Shown here: positions 41,440-49,540 of the stretch, piece by piece
Numbering within the stretch: position 1 is the stretch's first letter
How the letters are laid out: every line of letters starts with the position of its first letter
From: DASZTV01 sp036267875
GTDB lineage: Bacteria > Actinomycetota > Actinomycetes > JAFAQI01
NCBI GenBank assembly: GCA_036267875.1
Contig: DATAVE010000160.1
Coordinates: forward strand, 1-64,000
Length of the DNA: 64,000 bases
Reading direction: 5' to 3'
Notes under the pieces: model-generated
What the model saw: only the letters and a program-made list of their open reading frames with translations
The model's database searches: none
What the model was told of the DNA's origin: nothing
Translations under genes and position numbers: made by a program

Positions 41440-42356
41440 TACGTGCTGTACTCCTCGCCGTGTCATGGCAGAGCAAGGCCGTAGAGGGTGTGCTTCGAGT
41501 GCTCGGCGCGAAGCGCCGTGGCGACAGCGCAGAGAAGATGCAGCGGGTAGTCGCGAAGTCGCGGACCAAGGTGAAAGACCCGGCTCCGAAGGCCAAATGG
41601 TTGACCGACCTCAACCTCGCCGACACCACCGCATTCGGCATGCGGGTCTTCGAGCTGACGCCGCGGTCCGGCGCCTCCGATCAGCGGGTCGTCTACCTGC
41701 ACGGTGGGTCGTACACCTTCGAAGTCGCGGGTCCGCACTGGACGTTCCTGACCCACCTCGCGCGGACGACGGGGGCGCAGGTCTCGGTGGCGATCTACCC
41801 GCTGGCACCCGAGACGACCGCCGCCAAGACGGTCCCGATCGCTACCGACTGGGCCGAGAGCATCATCGACGCGAGCGAGCCCGGCACGGTCACCGTCATG
41901 GGGGACAGCGCCGGCGGCGGCCTGTCGCTTGCCGTCGTGCAGCAGCTGCTGGCTCGTGGCAAGCAGCCGCGGCAGACCGTGCTGATCTCACCCTGGCTCG
42001 ACGTCACGATGACCGACCCGGCGCTGGCTGCGATCGACCCGAACGACGCGATGCTGAGCATTGGCGGTCTGGCGCATTGCGGCAAGCTCTACGCCGGCGA
42101 TCTCGATGTGACGGACCCGTTGGCGAGCCCGCTGTTCGGCGAGCTCGACGGCCTCGCGCCGATCGAGGTCTATACGGGGACGCACGACATCCTGAACGTC
42201 GATGCGCACAACCTGGTCAAGCGCGCTGCGGGGCACAACGTCGAGGTCCGGCTGCACGAAGAGGCGGACATGCCGCACGTCCACCCGCTGCTTGCGATCA
42301 TTCCGGAGGGCAAGCGCGCTCGCGACCAGATCGTCGCCAACGTACGTAGCGCGTAG
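41436..42356 (+). CDS. Alpha/beta hydrolase (acetyl-hydrolase type)
   Basis: Up to 306 residues; the TTG at 41436 overlaps the previous stop, and a GTG at 41460 is an alternative start. Alpha/beta-hydrolase-3 fold with YLHGGSY (oxyanion hole), nucleophile elbow MGDSAGGG, acid in TGTHDILN and histidine in DMPHVHP. Related to hormone-sensitive-lipase-like bacterial esterases. Close linkage to the cell-wall hydrolase may be coincidental or may reflect envelope ester turnover. Confidence 0.88.
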   Translation: MIRAVLLAVSWQSKAVEGVLRVLGAKRRGDSAEKMQRVVAKSRTKVKDPAPKAKWLTDLNLADTTAFGMRVFELTPRSGASDQRVVYLHGGSYTFEVAGPHWTFLTHLARTTGAQVSVAIYPLAPETTAAKTVPIATDWAESIIDASEPGTVTVMGDSAGGGLSLAVVQQLLARGKQPRQTVLISPWLDVTMTDPALAAIDPNDAMLSIGGLAHCGKLYAGDLDVTDPLASPLFGELDGLAPIEVYTGTHDILNVDAHNLVKRAAGHNVEVRLHEEADMPHVHPLLAIIPEGKRARDQIVANVRSA

Positions 42357-42383
42357 CCGCCAAACCTGGTGGAGTGAGCCACC

Positions 42384-43955
42384 GTGGACGAACACGATTT
42401 CCAAAGACGGTTCGACCGCGTCGGGACGTACGTCTCCTGGATCACCGCGGCCGCGCTTGCCGGAACGCTGACCTTCGACCAATACGGGTCGAACCACCCG
42501 CAGCGGCACTGGGTCTACCTGGTACTGATGGGCGTCTGCGCGCTCATCGCGATCGGCTACGGCTCGCAGCTGCTGATCGCCGGCCGGACCGGGAGCGCCG
42601 GCCGGCTGAGGTTGTCCACGACCGGTTCGATCATCCAGCTGGTCCTGAGTACGGCGGGTCTCACCTGGCTGTGCGCGATCACCGACGGCATCGCTCGGCC
42701 GTTCTGGTTGTTCTTTCTCGTCGCGCAGATCCCGGCGGCGATCAGCCTGCCCGTGTTGGTGACGGTCTTCTTCGGCTTCATGGCTTCGGGCGGCGTGGTG
42801 CTGTCCTCCTTCATCGCCGGCACTGCCACCGACAACAACCGCGGCTCGATGCTCTTCGTCTGCACCTTGCTTCCTGCCGCGGCTTGGTACATCGCGGTGA
42901 TCACCGACGGAATCCGCCGAGCGCAGGAGAGCGCGGTCGCCGACAAGCACCGGCTCGACGCCGGCGTCGACGAGTTGTCGACCGTCATGGCGAAAGCAGC
43001 GCAGGGCGATCTTGGTACGTCGGTCACTGCGGAGGCATTCGACGACGAGTCGCTGCAGAAGCTCAGCAGCTCACTGGACTACACACTCGGCTCGCTTCGG
43101 TCGCTGGTCGGTCAGATCCGCGGAGGTGGCGAGCAGATCAGCGCGTCCGCACAGGAGCTGCTTGCCTCGGCAGAGGACCACGCAGCTTCGGCGACTCAGC
43201 AGTCGTCCGCTGTCTCCGAGACGACGTCGACCATCGAGGAGCTCGCTGCTACGGCGGCGCAGATCGCGGACACCTCGGAGTCAGTCGCGCGCTACGCCGC
43301 CGAGACGTTGCGCCACGCCGAGGACGGCCGCGAGGCCGTGTCCGCTTCCGTCGAGGCGATGGACACGATCGCGATGCGCGTCGAGCAGATCGGCACCCGG
43401 GCGATCTCGCTCGGTCAGAAGGGCCACGAGATCGGCCGGATCCTCGAGGTGATCAACGACCTTGCCGACCAGACCAACCTGCTCGCGTTGAACGCCGCCA
43501 TCGAGGCGGCTCGGGCGGGCGAGAACGGCCGCGGCTTCGCGGTTGTTGCCGCCGAGGTCCGCAAGCTCGCCGAGCGGGCGCAGCAGTCGACCGGTCAGAT
43601 CTCGGCGATCGTGTCGGAGATCCAGGCGGAGACCTCGGCGACGATCCTCGCGAGCGAGGAAGGCAGCAAGGACGTCCGCCACGGCTCCGAGCTCGCCCAC
43701 GTTGTCGTCGATGCGCTCGAGCGGATCAGCGGCATGGTCGACGAGACCACCACTGCCGCGAAGGAGATCTCCGTCGCCACTCAGCAGCAGCGGTCCGCGT
43801 CCGACCAGGTCGTCGCTGCGATGACCCAGGTGTCCGATGTCTCGCGTCAGTACGCCGTCGGCTCCAAGCAGTCCGCGGCGGCGGCGGCCCAGCTCAACAA
43901 CTTGGCGGCCGAACTCCGTGCAGCGATCTCCCAGTTCCGAGTCGAGCCGCGTTGA
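42384..43955 (+). CDS. Methyl-accepting chemotaxis-type sensor protein
   Basis: 523 residues. The N-terminal 185 residues hold about six transmembrane helices with short loops and no large external domain. A HAMP-like region (about 195-250) leads to a long coiled-coil signalling domain with the conserved hairpin tip INDLADQTNLLALNAAIEAA and GRGFAVVAAEVRKLA. Such multi-helix receptors usually sense membrane, energy or intracellular cues. No che genes are in the window, so whether it serves motility or another output is unknown. GTG start. Confidence 0.92.
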   Translation: MDEHDFQRRFDRVGTYVSWITAAALAGTLTFDQYGSNHPQRHWVYLVLMGVCALIAIGYGSQLLIAGRTGSAGRLRLSTTGSIIQLVLSTAGLTWLCAITDGIARPFWLFFLVAQIPAAISLPVLVTVFFGFMASGGVVLSSFIAGTATDNNRGSMLFVCTLLPAAAWYIAVITDGIRRAQESAVADKHRLDAGVDELSTVMAKAAQGDLGTSVTAEAFDDESLQKLSSSLDYTLGSLRSLVGQIRGGGEQISASAQELLASAEDHAASATQQSSAVSETTSTIEELAATAAQIADTSESVARYAAETLRHAEDGREAVSASVEAMDTIAMRVEQIGTRAISLGQKGHEIGRILEVINDLADQTNLLALNAAIEAARAGENGRGFAVVAAEVRKLAERAQQSTGQISAIVSEIQAETSATILASEEGSKDVRHGSELAHVVVDALERISGMVDETTTAAKEISVATQQQRSASDQVVAAMTQVSDVSRQYAVGSKQSAAAAAQLNNLAAELRAAISQFRVEPR

Positions 43956-44123
43956 TAGCGCTGGCGAGATGGGCGGCATCTGCGACGAGGATGAGCTTCG
44001 CTCCGCTGGGGAGTCGCCGATCGAGAACCTCTGGAGCGACCCATCCATGGCCCGGCAGATCGTGAGAATCACCGCGTCGCATCCCAAGCCAAAGCTGCGC
44101 GGGCTTAGGTGCCACTCAGTTAG

Positions 44124-45647
44124 CTAGGCGACGAGTCCGGTTCGTCGTGCTTCGTCGTAGTGGCGGTTGCACCAGTCACGGAAGTTGTCGCCGAAGGCGT
44201 GGAGGTTGTCGACCGCGAACGCCATTTCTTGATATTGCTCATCGGTGAGTGGCGGTGGTTCGGCAAGTGGCTCGTCGGGGTACGGCGGGTCGGGGTCGAA
44301 GTCGGGTAGCCGGTCGAGGATCGCGGCGAGCGTGTCGCCCCGCTCATCTTCAGGTGACAAGGGTTCGGGTAACGGGAACCAAGCTGGCTTCTTGGTGTAG
44401 GTGTAGCCGAGGTAGCTGGTCCATTTCTCGGTGCCCTCGGGTCCGACGTCGAGCTTCCACAGCTTCTTGGTCTTCATCTGGTGGTGCATGAGGCAGAGCG
44501 GTCCGAGGTTGTCCTCATCGGTGCGTCCGCTGTCGTGTCGCTCCTTTCGGTGGTCGATCTGGCAGGTGTCGGCAGATCGGCCACAGCCGGGCATTCCGCA
44601 GGTGGGGTGCTCGGCTTCGACGAGCCGCGCCAGTGCCGCGGAGGGCCGGTAGGCCTTGAGTCCGAGGTCGAGAGCCTTGCCGGTGAGCGGGTCGGTGATG
44701 AGTCGGCGCAGGGTGGAGTCGGCGGCGATGCGCCGGGCGGCCTCAGCGGTGATGGGTCCGTAGCCGACAAGCTCGCCAGGCTGGTCGTTGAGGCCGAGGT
44801 AGGTGGCGAGGTCCAGGTTGAGCCGGGTTTCGACGCGCCTGGCGATTCCAGTCCCGTTGGCCATGGCCGCGCCGCCGTACACGAGGTCATAGAGCGCGTC
44901 GAAGCGGCGGACCCCGGCCGGACGGGCATCGCCGCTGCGGGCCATCGCATCGGCGTGCTGGTTGATGGCGGTCATGATCTGCTGGGCCTTGTCGGCCGGC
45001 CCATGCGCGACGAGGCTCGCCATCCCGTCGTTGTCCGGGTAGAACTGCACGTCTGCTTCGTTCTTCGCCGCGGCTGCCCGTCGCTTGGCGCCCTCCGGGT
45101 CGAGCGCAAGAATGAGTTTGCGGGCGGCTTTCGCGATCTCTGACGGGGTCCACTCCCGGTCGATGGCAAGCGGAATCACCTGGGCGTCGACCGCCACGGT
45201 GACGCGGGCGGTGCAGTTGTGTGTGGCTCGCTCTACCGACTTCAGGTGCGACAGGGTGATGTCGCCGCGGTCGAGGGCTTCCCACGACTTCGGCAGGCAG
45301 TCGGCGACCCGCTCGACCAGCGCGACGTCGGTGATCGCGGTCGAATAAGGGATGTGGGTGGCGCATGCGATCTCCTGCGCGGCGAGCATCCGGGCGTTGC
45401 CGAGGGAGAGATCGAGCCTGCCGTGCAGGCGATGCACCGTGTCCGACGTCGCGATCATCCGGCGGGCGGCCAGGTGGGATTCGAGCTTGCCCCACAGTGC
45501 CTGTACTTGCACGGCGAGGTACGCGTCCATCGGCAGGGCTGTGATCGCTTCGAGCTCGACCATCAGGCCGGCGCCGACCGGCATCTCCTCAGCGACCGCG
45601 ATCCGCGCAGCGGTGCGACCGAAAGCCGACTGCAGCTCGGATCGCAT
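44124..45647 (-). CDS. DUF222-HNH nuclease family protein, SOS-regulated
   Basis: 507 residues from the ATG at 45647. N-terminal DUF222 helical region (about 1-330), then an HNH nuclease motif (CGMPGCGRSADTCQIDHRKE followed by NLGPLCLMHHQMK) with zinc-finger-like cysteines, and an acidic/proline-rich tail. This family is multicopy in actinobacteria and includes the 13E12 repeat proteins of Mycobacterium tuberculosis. Upstream, TTGACT (45683-45678) and TATGTT (45659-45654) are spaced 18 bp, which would start transcription at or next to the ATG, giving a leaderless message. A perfect LexA box overlaps the -10 element. Longer starts would lie inside that promoter. Nuclease activity itself is inferred. 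Confidence 0.85.
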   Translation of the reverse strand: MRSELQSAFGRTAARIAVAEEMPVGAGLMVELEAITALPMDAYLAVQVQALWGKLESHLAARRMIATSDTVHRLHGRLDLSLGNARMLAAQEIACATHIPYSTAITDVALVERVADCLPKSWEALDRGDITLSHLKSVERATHNCTARVTVAVDAQVIPLAIDREWTPSEIAKAARKLILALDPEGAKRRAAAAKNEADVQFYPDNDGMASLVAHGPADKAQQIMTAINQHADAMARSGDARPAGVRRFDALYDLVYGGAAMANGTGIARRVETRLNLDLATYLGLNDQPGELVGYGPITAEAARRIAADSTLRRLITDPLTGKALDLGLKAYRPSAALARLVEAEHPTCGMPGCGRSADTCQIDHRKERHDSGRTDEDNLGPLCLMHHQMKTKKLWKLDVGPEGTEKWTSYLGYTYTKKPAWFPLPEPLSPEDERGDTLAAILDRLPDFDPDPPYPDEPLAEPPPLTDEQYQEMAFAVDNLHAFGDNFRDWCNRHYDEARRTGLVA

Positions 45648-45677
45648 GACTCGAACATACGTTCGAGTCATGCGATC
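45640..45677 (-). promoter_or_regulatory. LexA (SOS) box in a 38-bp palindrome
   Basis: TCGAAC-ATAC-GTTCGA (45651-45666) is an exact match to the mycobacterial/Gram-positive LexA box. It is the centre of a longer perfect inverted repeat with 17 bp arms (45640-45656 and 45661-45677). It covers the -10 element of the DUF222-HNH gene, so LexA would block transcription until DNA damage. Confidence 0.85.
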
Positions 45678-45733
45678 AGTCAAGAGGTGAGACCCGTTTG
45701 TTTGCAACAAAAGCCAGGCACTCGGGACGAACG

Positions 45734-46693
45734 CTATGCGGCCGATTGCGATCCTTGCGGCGCGTGGCCGCCCGAACCCGCAGGAGGCCCCTGGTGTCCG
45801 CCTCCCGAGCCAGTGCCTTGTGGCGGGAGCGGGCGGGTTGGTGGAGTGCTGGGCGGCGTGTCGGTGCCGGTTCCCGCGCCGCTGCCGAGGCCACCCTGGC
45901 CGGTGAGAGTCGGTGGCGGTGAGGGGCGCAGACCCCCGTCGGTCGGTTCGGGACTCGCTACGACCGTTGCGGTGCCCGTCCCGTCGCCGTTGCCGGAGCC
46001 GTAGCGGATCGGCGTGCCTGGGCTGGAACCCGATGCGTTCGCCCCAGCGCCACCGGAGCTCGACGAGCTGTTGCCCGAGTTGGCACGTGGTGGCGGCGGA
46101 GCTACTCGTCGTTCGAGGGAGAACAGCTGTGCCCGCAGTGCAGGTCGCTGCTCGGGAGGCGCGAGTGGCAATAGACGGGTGACGTGGACGAGGTCGGCAC
46201 GCGCCTCGGACACCAGCCGCTTGCGCGCCGTCGGCGCCGCCTTCTTTGCGTCAGCGATCAGCGCAGTCGCGTGTTGCAGCAGCTGGTGCGACTCGGTAGT
46301 AGCGGTCGCGGAGGGCGAGACGATCACCGGGTGGGCGCGACTGATCAACACCGTCGCCGCGACGACGACCGCAGCAAGGGCGGTGCCCATTGCCGGAACC
46401 AGCACCCGCCACGTCACCCGCCGGGCTGGCGCGGGCGCCGGCGTAAGGCGAAGCTGCTCGACCGGAATCGGCTGGGTGTCGAGGTCGGCCACGCCGACCG
46501 TGAGGTCTACGTCGTACGCGAAGTCCAGCAATGCGTTGGCGAACGCATCGCCACCGATAGATGTTGCGTCACGCGCGCCCACGGCGGTCAGCAGCGCGTC
46601 GGTGTGCGCGAGCTGGCCGTCGCCTGGCTTCATCGCGCCGAGGCCAAGCCGGCGATGGGTCCATTCGCGGCGGATATTGCCTCCCCTGCTCAT
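45734..46693 (-). CDS. Membrane-anchored anti-sigma factor-like protein (RsdA-like)
   Basis: 319 residues. A cytosolic N-terminal region (about 1-90: DALLTAVGARD, DAFANALLDFAYDVD) is followed by one transmembrane helix (about 93-115) and an extracytoplasmic helix-rich part. The C-terminal tail is very long and Gly/Pro/Ser-rich (about 200-319). Its start overlaps the stop of the SigD-like sigma gene by 4 bp. The arrangement matches SigD-RsdA in mycobacteria, where the N-terminal segment holds the sigma factor and regulated proteolysis frees it. The resemblance is in layout more than sequence, so the assignment is moderate. Confidence 0.7.
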   Translation of the reverse strand: MSRGGNIRREWTHRRLGLGAMKPGDGQLAHTDALLTAVGARDATSIGGDAFANALLDFAYDVDLTVGVADLDTQPIPVEQLRLTPAPAPARRVTWRVLVPAMGTALAAVVVAATVLISRAHPVIVSPSATATTESHQLLQHATALIADAKKAAPTARKRLVSEARADLVHVTRLLPLAPPEQRPALRAQLFSLERRVAPPPPRANSGNSSSSSGGAGANASGSSPGTPIRYGSGNGDGTGTATVVASPEPTDGGLRPSPPPTLTGQGGLGSGAGTGTDTPPSTPPTRPLPPQGTGSGGGHQGPPAGSGGHAPQGSQSAA

Positions 46694-47322
46694 CGCTGCA
46701 CCTCCTCGGCGTCGGCCTGCTGGGTATAGAGGCTGCGCAGCTTGGTCACCGCGCGGTGTTGCAGGACATGGACGCTCCCCGGCGAGAGTCCCAGTGCCTG
46801 AGCCGTCTCCTTGCCAGAAAGGCCGACGACGGTACGAAGCAACAGCACCTCACGCTGCGTGCCAGGCAGCTGTCGGAGCAGCCGTTCCATGCGCTTGGTG
46901 GAGTCACTCGTCACGGCGCGCTCTTCCGGCCCGAGGTCGGCGTCGGCAACCGCGAGTACGCCGCGGGTGTCGTCGTCCAGCTCAACTGGCCGGGCGATCG
47001 CGCCCTGTCTGACCTGTCGGCGTACGCCGTCGGTGAGCTTGTTGCGAGCGACCGTGAAGACGAAGCCCCACATCGAGCGGCCGGTCTCGCGCCACTCGGG
47101 GACGATCTTCACGACTGCGAGGCAGACCTCCTGAGCGAGGTCCTCGGCGTCGTCGCGAGACATCCGTTGCGCGCCGGCGTAGCGAACCACCGCCCGGCGT
47201 ACCTCGCGGAGCAGCTCGTCGAGCGCTCCGATGTCGCCGATCTTGGCTCGGCCGACCAGCACGTTGAGGCCGTCATCGGCAGCATCGGCTGCCTCGACCC
47301 CCTTGCGCGCCACTGGCCCCAC
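46690..47322 (-). CDS. ECF sigma factor, SigD-like
   Basis: 210 residues with sigma region 2 (DDAEDLAQEVCLAVV, then GFVFTVARNKLTDGVRR) and region 4 (LPGTQREVLLLRTVVGLSGKETAQAL, HRAVTKLR). It closely resembles the mycobacterial SigD / Streptomyces ShbA group. It directs RNA polymerase to a specific promoter set and is held by the membrane protein encoded next. The promoter region it shares with the divergent secreted protein contains a 26 bp palindrome (47388-47413). Confidence 0.92.
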   Translation of the reverse strand: MGPVARKGVEAADAADDGLNVLVGRAKIGDIGALDELLREVRRAVVRYAGAQRMSRDDAEDLAQEVCLAVVKIVPEWRETGRSMWGFVFTVARNKLTDGVRRQVRQGAIARPVELDDDTRGVLAVADADLGPEERAVTSDSTKRMERLLRQLPGTQREVLLLRTVVGLSGKETAQALGLSPGSVHVLQHRAVTKLRSLYTQQADAEEVQR

Positions 47323-47387
47323 TTCCGGATATCGCTCGAGACTGGCGAAACCGTAACGAGTCCGCCAGCGCGTTGGCTGAACGGAAC

Positions 47388-47413
47388 CTGTGCGATTCCT
47401 GGGAATCGCACAG
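47388..47413. promoter_or_regulatory. 26-bp palindrome between the sigma factor and a secreted protein gene
   Basis: CTGTGCGATTCC-TG-GGAATCGCACAG: 12 bp perfect arms and a 2 bp spacer, about midway in the 167 bp divergent intergenic region. Compactness suggests a protein-binding operator rather than a terminator. Confidence 0.55.
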
Positions 47414-47489
47414 TCCTGTTACGAGGTCGCTCGCCAGGTCGTTCTGCTCTGCGAACGGCCCTCACTCCCGAACGATGGAAGGACCCCAG

Positions 47490-48107
47490 ATGAAGGCACG
47501 ACTCTCGACCGGACTGCGCGTCGCCGCGTGGTCGGCGAGCTCGCTGCTCGTGGTCGGCGCGGCCGCGGGAACCGCGTCCGCTGCTACCCACCACGCGAAG
47601 CACGTGAAGAAGCACTCGACAGCCAAGGACACGACGACCGGCACTACGCCCACCACCGGGACCGGCACGACCGGTACCGGTACCGCGCGGCCGACTCCGC
47701 CGCAGATGCTGCACGGCACCGAGACGGTCGAGACCACGGACGGCACGTTCGAGGTCTACGCGAATCAGGTCGGCACGGTTTCTGCGGTCACCGCGACGTC
47801 GATCACCGTCGTGAGCGCGGACAAGTTCTCTGCGACGTACGTCATCGACTCCTCGACCAAGATCGTCAAGAACGGCGCCACCGCGGACGCCACCGGCGTC
47901 GCGACCGGCGACACCGTCATGGTTCAGGCCGAGCAGGACGACGCGGCGCTCACCGCGATTGGCATCTTCGACGGCAAGCCCACTGCGGGCCAGGGCGGTC
48001 AGGGCGGTCCTGGTCAAGGTGGTCCGGGTGGACCCGGCGGGCACGCCGGTCCGCCGCCCGCGGGTCAGGGCCCGCAAGGCGCGTCCGAGAGCGGCAGCGA
48101 CAGCTGA
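47490..48107 (+). CDS. Secreted DUF5666-like protein
   Basis: 205 residues from the ATG at 47490, with a GGAAGGA ribosome site. Signal peptide (cleavage near ASA-AT, residue 31), a His/Lys/Thr-rich linker and a small beta-barrel-like domain with GTVSAVTATSITVVS, STKIVKNGA and VATGDTVMVQA, which fits DUF5666. A Gly/Gln/Pro-rich tail follows (GQGGPGQGG repeats). Possible target of the divergent sigma factor. A strong terminator follows 14 bp after the stop. Confidence 0.82.
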   Translation: MKARLSTGLRVAAWSASSLLVVGAAAGTASAATHHAKHVKKHSTAKDTTTGTTPTTGTGTTGTGTARPTPPQMLHGTETVETTDGTFEVYANQVGTVSAVTATSITVVSADKFSATYVIDSSTKIVKNGATADATGVATGDTVMVQAEQDDAALTAIGIFDGKPTAGQGGQGGPGQGGPGGPGGHAGPPPAGQGPQGASESGSDS

Positions 48108-48121
48108 CGTAGTCCGCTTGC

Positions 48122-48168
48122 AAGTACGACGAGCCCGTGACCGAGTGGTCGCGGGCTCGTCGTACTTT
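48122..48168 (+). terminator. Intrinsic terminator after the DUF5666-like gene
   Basis: 16 bp perfect stem (AAGTACGACGAGCCCG and its complement, 48122-48137/48152-48167) continuing through a G-T wobble pair into GACC/GGTC with a 4 nt GAGT loop. It ends in TTT. About 21 paired bases make this the clearest terminator in the window. Confidence 0.85.
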
Positions 48169-48179
48169 CGGTGGGCCGC

Positions 48180-48520
48180 ATGTCTCGCCTGGTACGACGC
48201 TGCTCGGCAATGGCCTTGGTCGCAACGGTGGTCCTGCCGGTGGCCAATGTGTCGGCCTCGCCTCAGGTCCGGCAGCGCGACGTGCGTCGCGCCAATCTCA
48301 TCCAGGCATCGACTCGCTGCCGGACTATTACCCGGGGTTCGTGCGCTGGCAGCTGACGACCGACATCAGATGAACCGACACTTCGGTGGTCCGGGCCGAT
48401 CCGGGTCACGCGGCGTGGAGTTCTCCGCCGACTGCATGGCGATCTTGCAGGGCGCGACCTGGACGCACTACACGCACTGCGACAACCCGACCTGGCGTCC
48501 CGGCCGGATAGCTACGAACC
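48180..48520 (+). pseudogene. Frameshifted remnant of a small secreted protein
   Basis: From the ATG at 48180 one frame encodes a plausible signal peptide (MALVATVVLPVANVSAS). Near 48300 strong third-position G/C shifts to another frame (SLPDYYPGFVRWQLTTDI, stop at 48371-48373). After about 48410 it shifts to a third frame (GVEFSADCMAILQGATWTHY). No single frame covers the region, so either the gene is decaying through two indels or the assembly has errors. This is the only stretch over 300 bp without an intact gene. The end is uncertain because it meets the antisense hydrolase gene at 48512. Confidence 0.5.
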
Positions 48521-49477
48521 GCTCGAGCTGGTGCCTGCCTCCTCCAAAGCCGACAGCGTCGCCGGGTGGATCGGCGGGTGACGAAGCATCTCGCGCCACC
48601 GGGCTGCGTCGTACGTGCTCGCCGGTGTCGAGGTCAGGAACTGCTTGACCACGTTGGCGAACCGATCGGGCTCGTCGTGATGCGGGAAGTGCCCTGAGTT
48701 GGCGAAGATCTCCAGGCGGCTGCCCGGCAAGGCGCGGTGCGCCGCGTGGGCGTGGCGTACCGGAATGATCCGGTCGCGCTCGCCCCACATGATCATCGTC
48801 GGCAGCCCGCTCGCGAGGTAGCAGCGATCGAGCATCGTCACGACCTGGCCGCGCGCGTCGACGCCGGCGCGCAATGTCCGCAAGAAGGCGCTGCGGGCGC
48901 GTCCGGACGACAGTCCGTCGAATCGGCGTACGACGTAGTCGGTGTCCGGGCCCAGCCCGACGCCTGGTGCGTGCCGTACGACCGGGGTCGCGTTACGGAT
49001 CAGCCAGCGCATCGCCGGCTGCGTGACGAGTGGCAGTACGAGCTCCGCGCCAGGTGCAGCAGCGGCTCGCAGCAACGGATGGACCGAGCGACCGAGTCCG
49101 CCGCTGCCGACGATCACCAACCGCTCGCATCGTTCGGGGAACTGGTACGCGAACTGCATCGCGATGCCGCCACCAAGCGAGTGACCGAGGACGCTGACCC
49201 GCTCGATGTCGAGCGAAGAGATGAGGTCGCGCATCCCGCAGGCATAGGCGCCGATCGCGTAGTCGGCGCGCGGCCGATCGGACTCGCCGTGGCCGAGCAG
49301 GTCGGGTGCGATGACCGTGAAGCGGCGGGCCAGCGGCTCGATGACGTCGGCCCAAGTCTCTGAGCTGTCACCAATTCCGTGGAGCAACAGCAGTGGCGGG
49401 CCCGAACCGCCGATCCGATAGGCGCGGCGGTAGCCATGGATCACGCGCCGCTGCAGCGTGACCTTCTCGGTTGTCAC
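48512..49477 (-). CDS. Alpha/beta hydrolase (MhpC-like)
   Basis: 321 residues, GTG start. Classic alpha/beta-hydrolase-1 fold: LLHGIGDSSETW (oxyanion region), DLLGHGESDRP, nucleophile S in LGHSLGGG, acid in MWGERDRIIP and histidine in NSGHFPHHDEP. Substrates in this family range from C-C bond hydrolysis to esters, epoxides and haloperoxidation, so the role is open. Downstream of and co-directional with the TLP1-type thiolase-like gene, separated by 63 bp; the two may form a small operon. Confidence 0.9.
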   Translation of the reverse strand: MTTEKVTLQRRVIHGYRRAYRIGGSGPPLLLLHGIGDSSETWADVIEPLARRFTVIAPDLLGHGESDRPRADYAIGAYACGMRDLISSLDIERVSVLGHSLGGGIAMQFAYQFPERCERLVIVGSGGLGRSVHPLLRAAAAPGAELVLPLVTQPAMRWLIRNATPVVRHAPGVGLGPDTDYVVRRFDGLSSGRARSAFLRTLRAGVDARGQVVTMLDRCYLASGLPTMIMWGERDRIIPVRHAHAAHRALPGSRLEIFANSGHFPHHDEPDRFANVVKQFLTSTPASTYDAARWREMLRHPPIHPATLSALEEAGTSSSGS

Positions 49478-49540
49478 AGGTGCAGACCATCGCGCCGTCG
49501 TCTCGGCCGTGCGTCCGCGGTGTGTCGGGCGCGTTTCGGT

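Noticed and set aside
42374..44065. A 563-codon plus-strand frame in a different phase over the chemoreceptor gene
   Set aside because: The chemoreceptor frame has the conserved signalling tip and coiled-coil pattern; the other frame is Arg-rich without motifs.
43894..44115. Possible small minus-strand gene between the chemoreceptor and the DUF222-HNH gene
   Set aside because: Third-position G/C is weak, there is no ribosome site, and it overlaps the chemoreceptor end. The gap is better read as intergenic.
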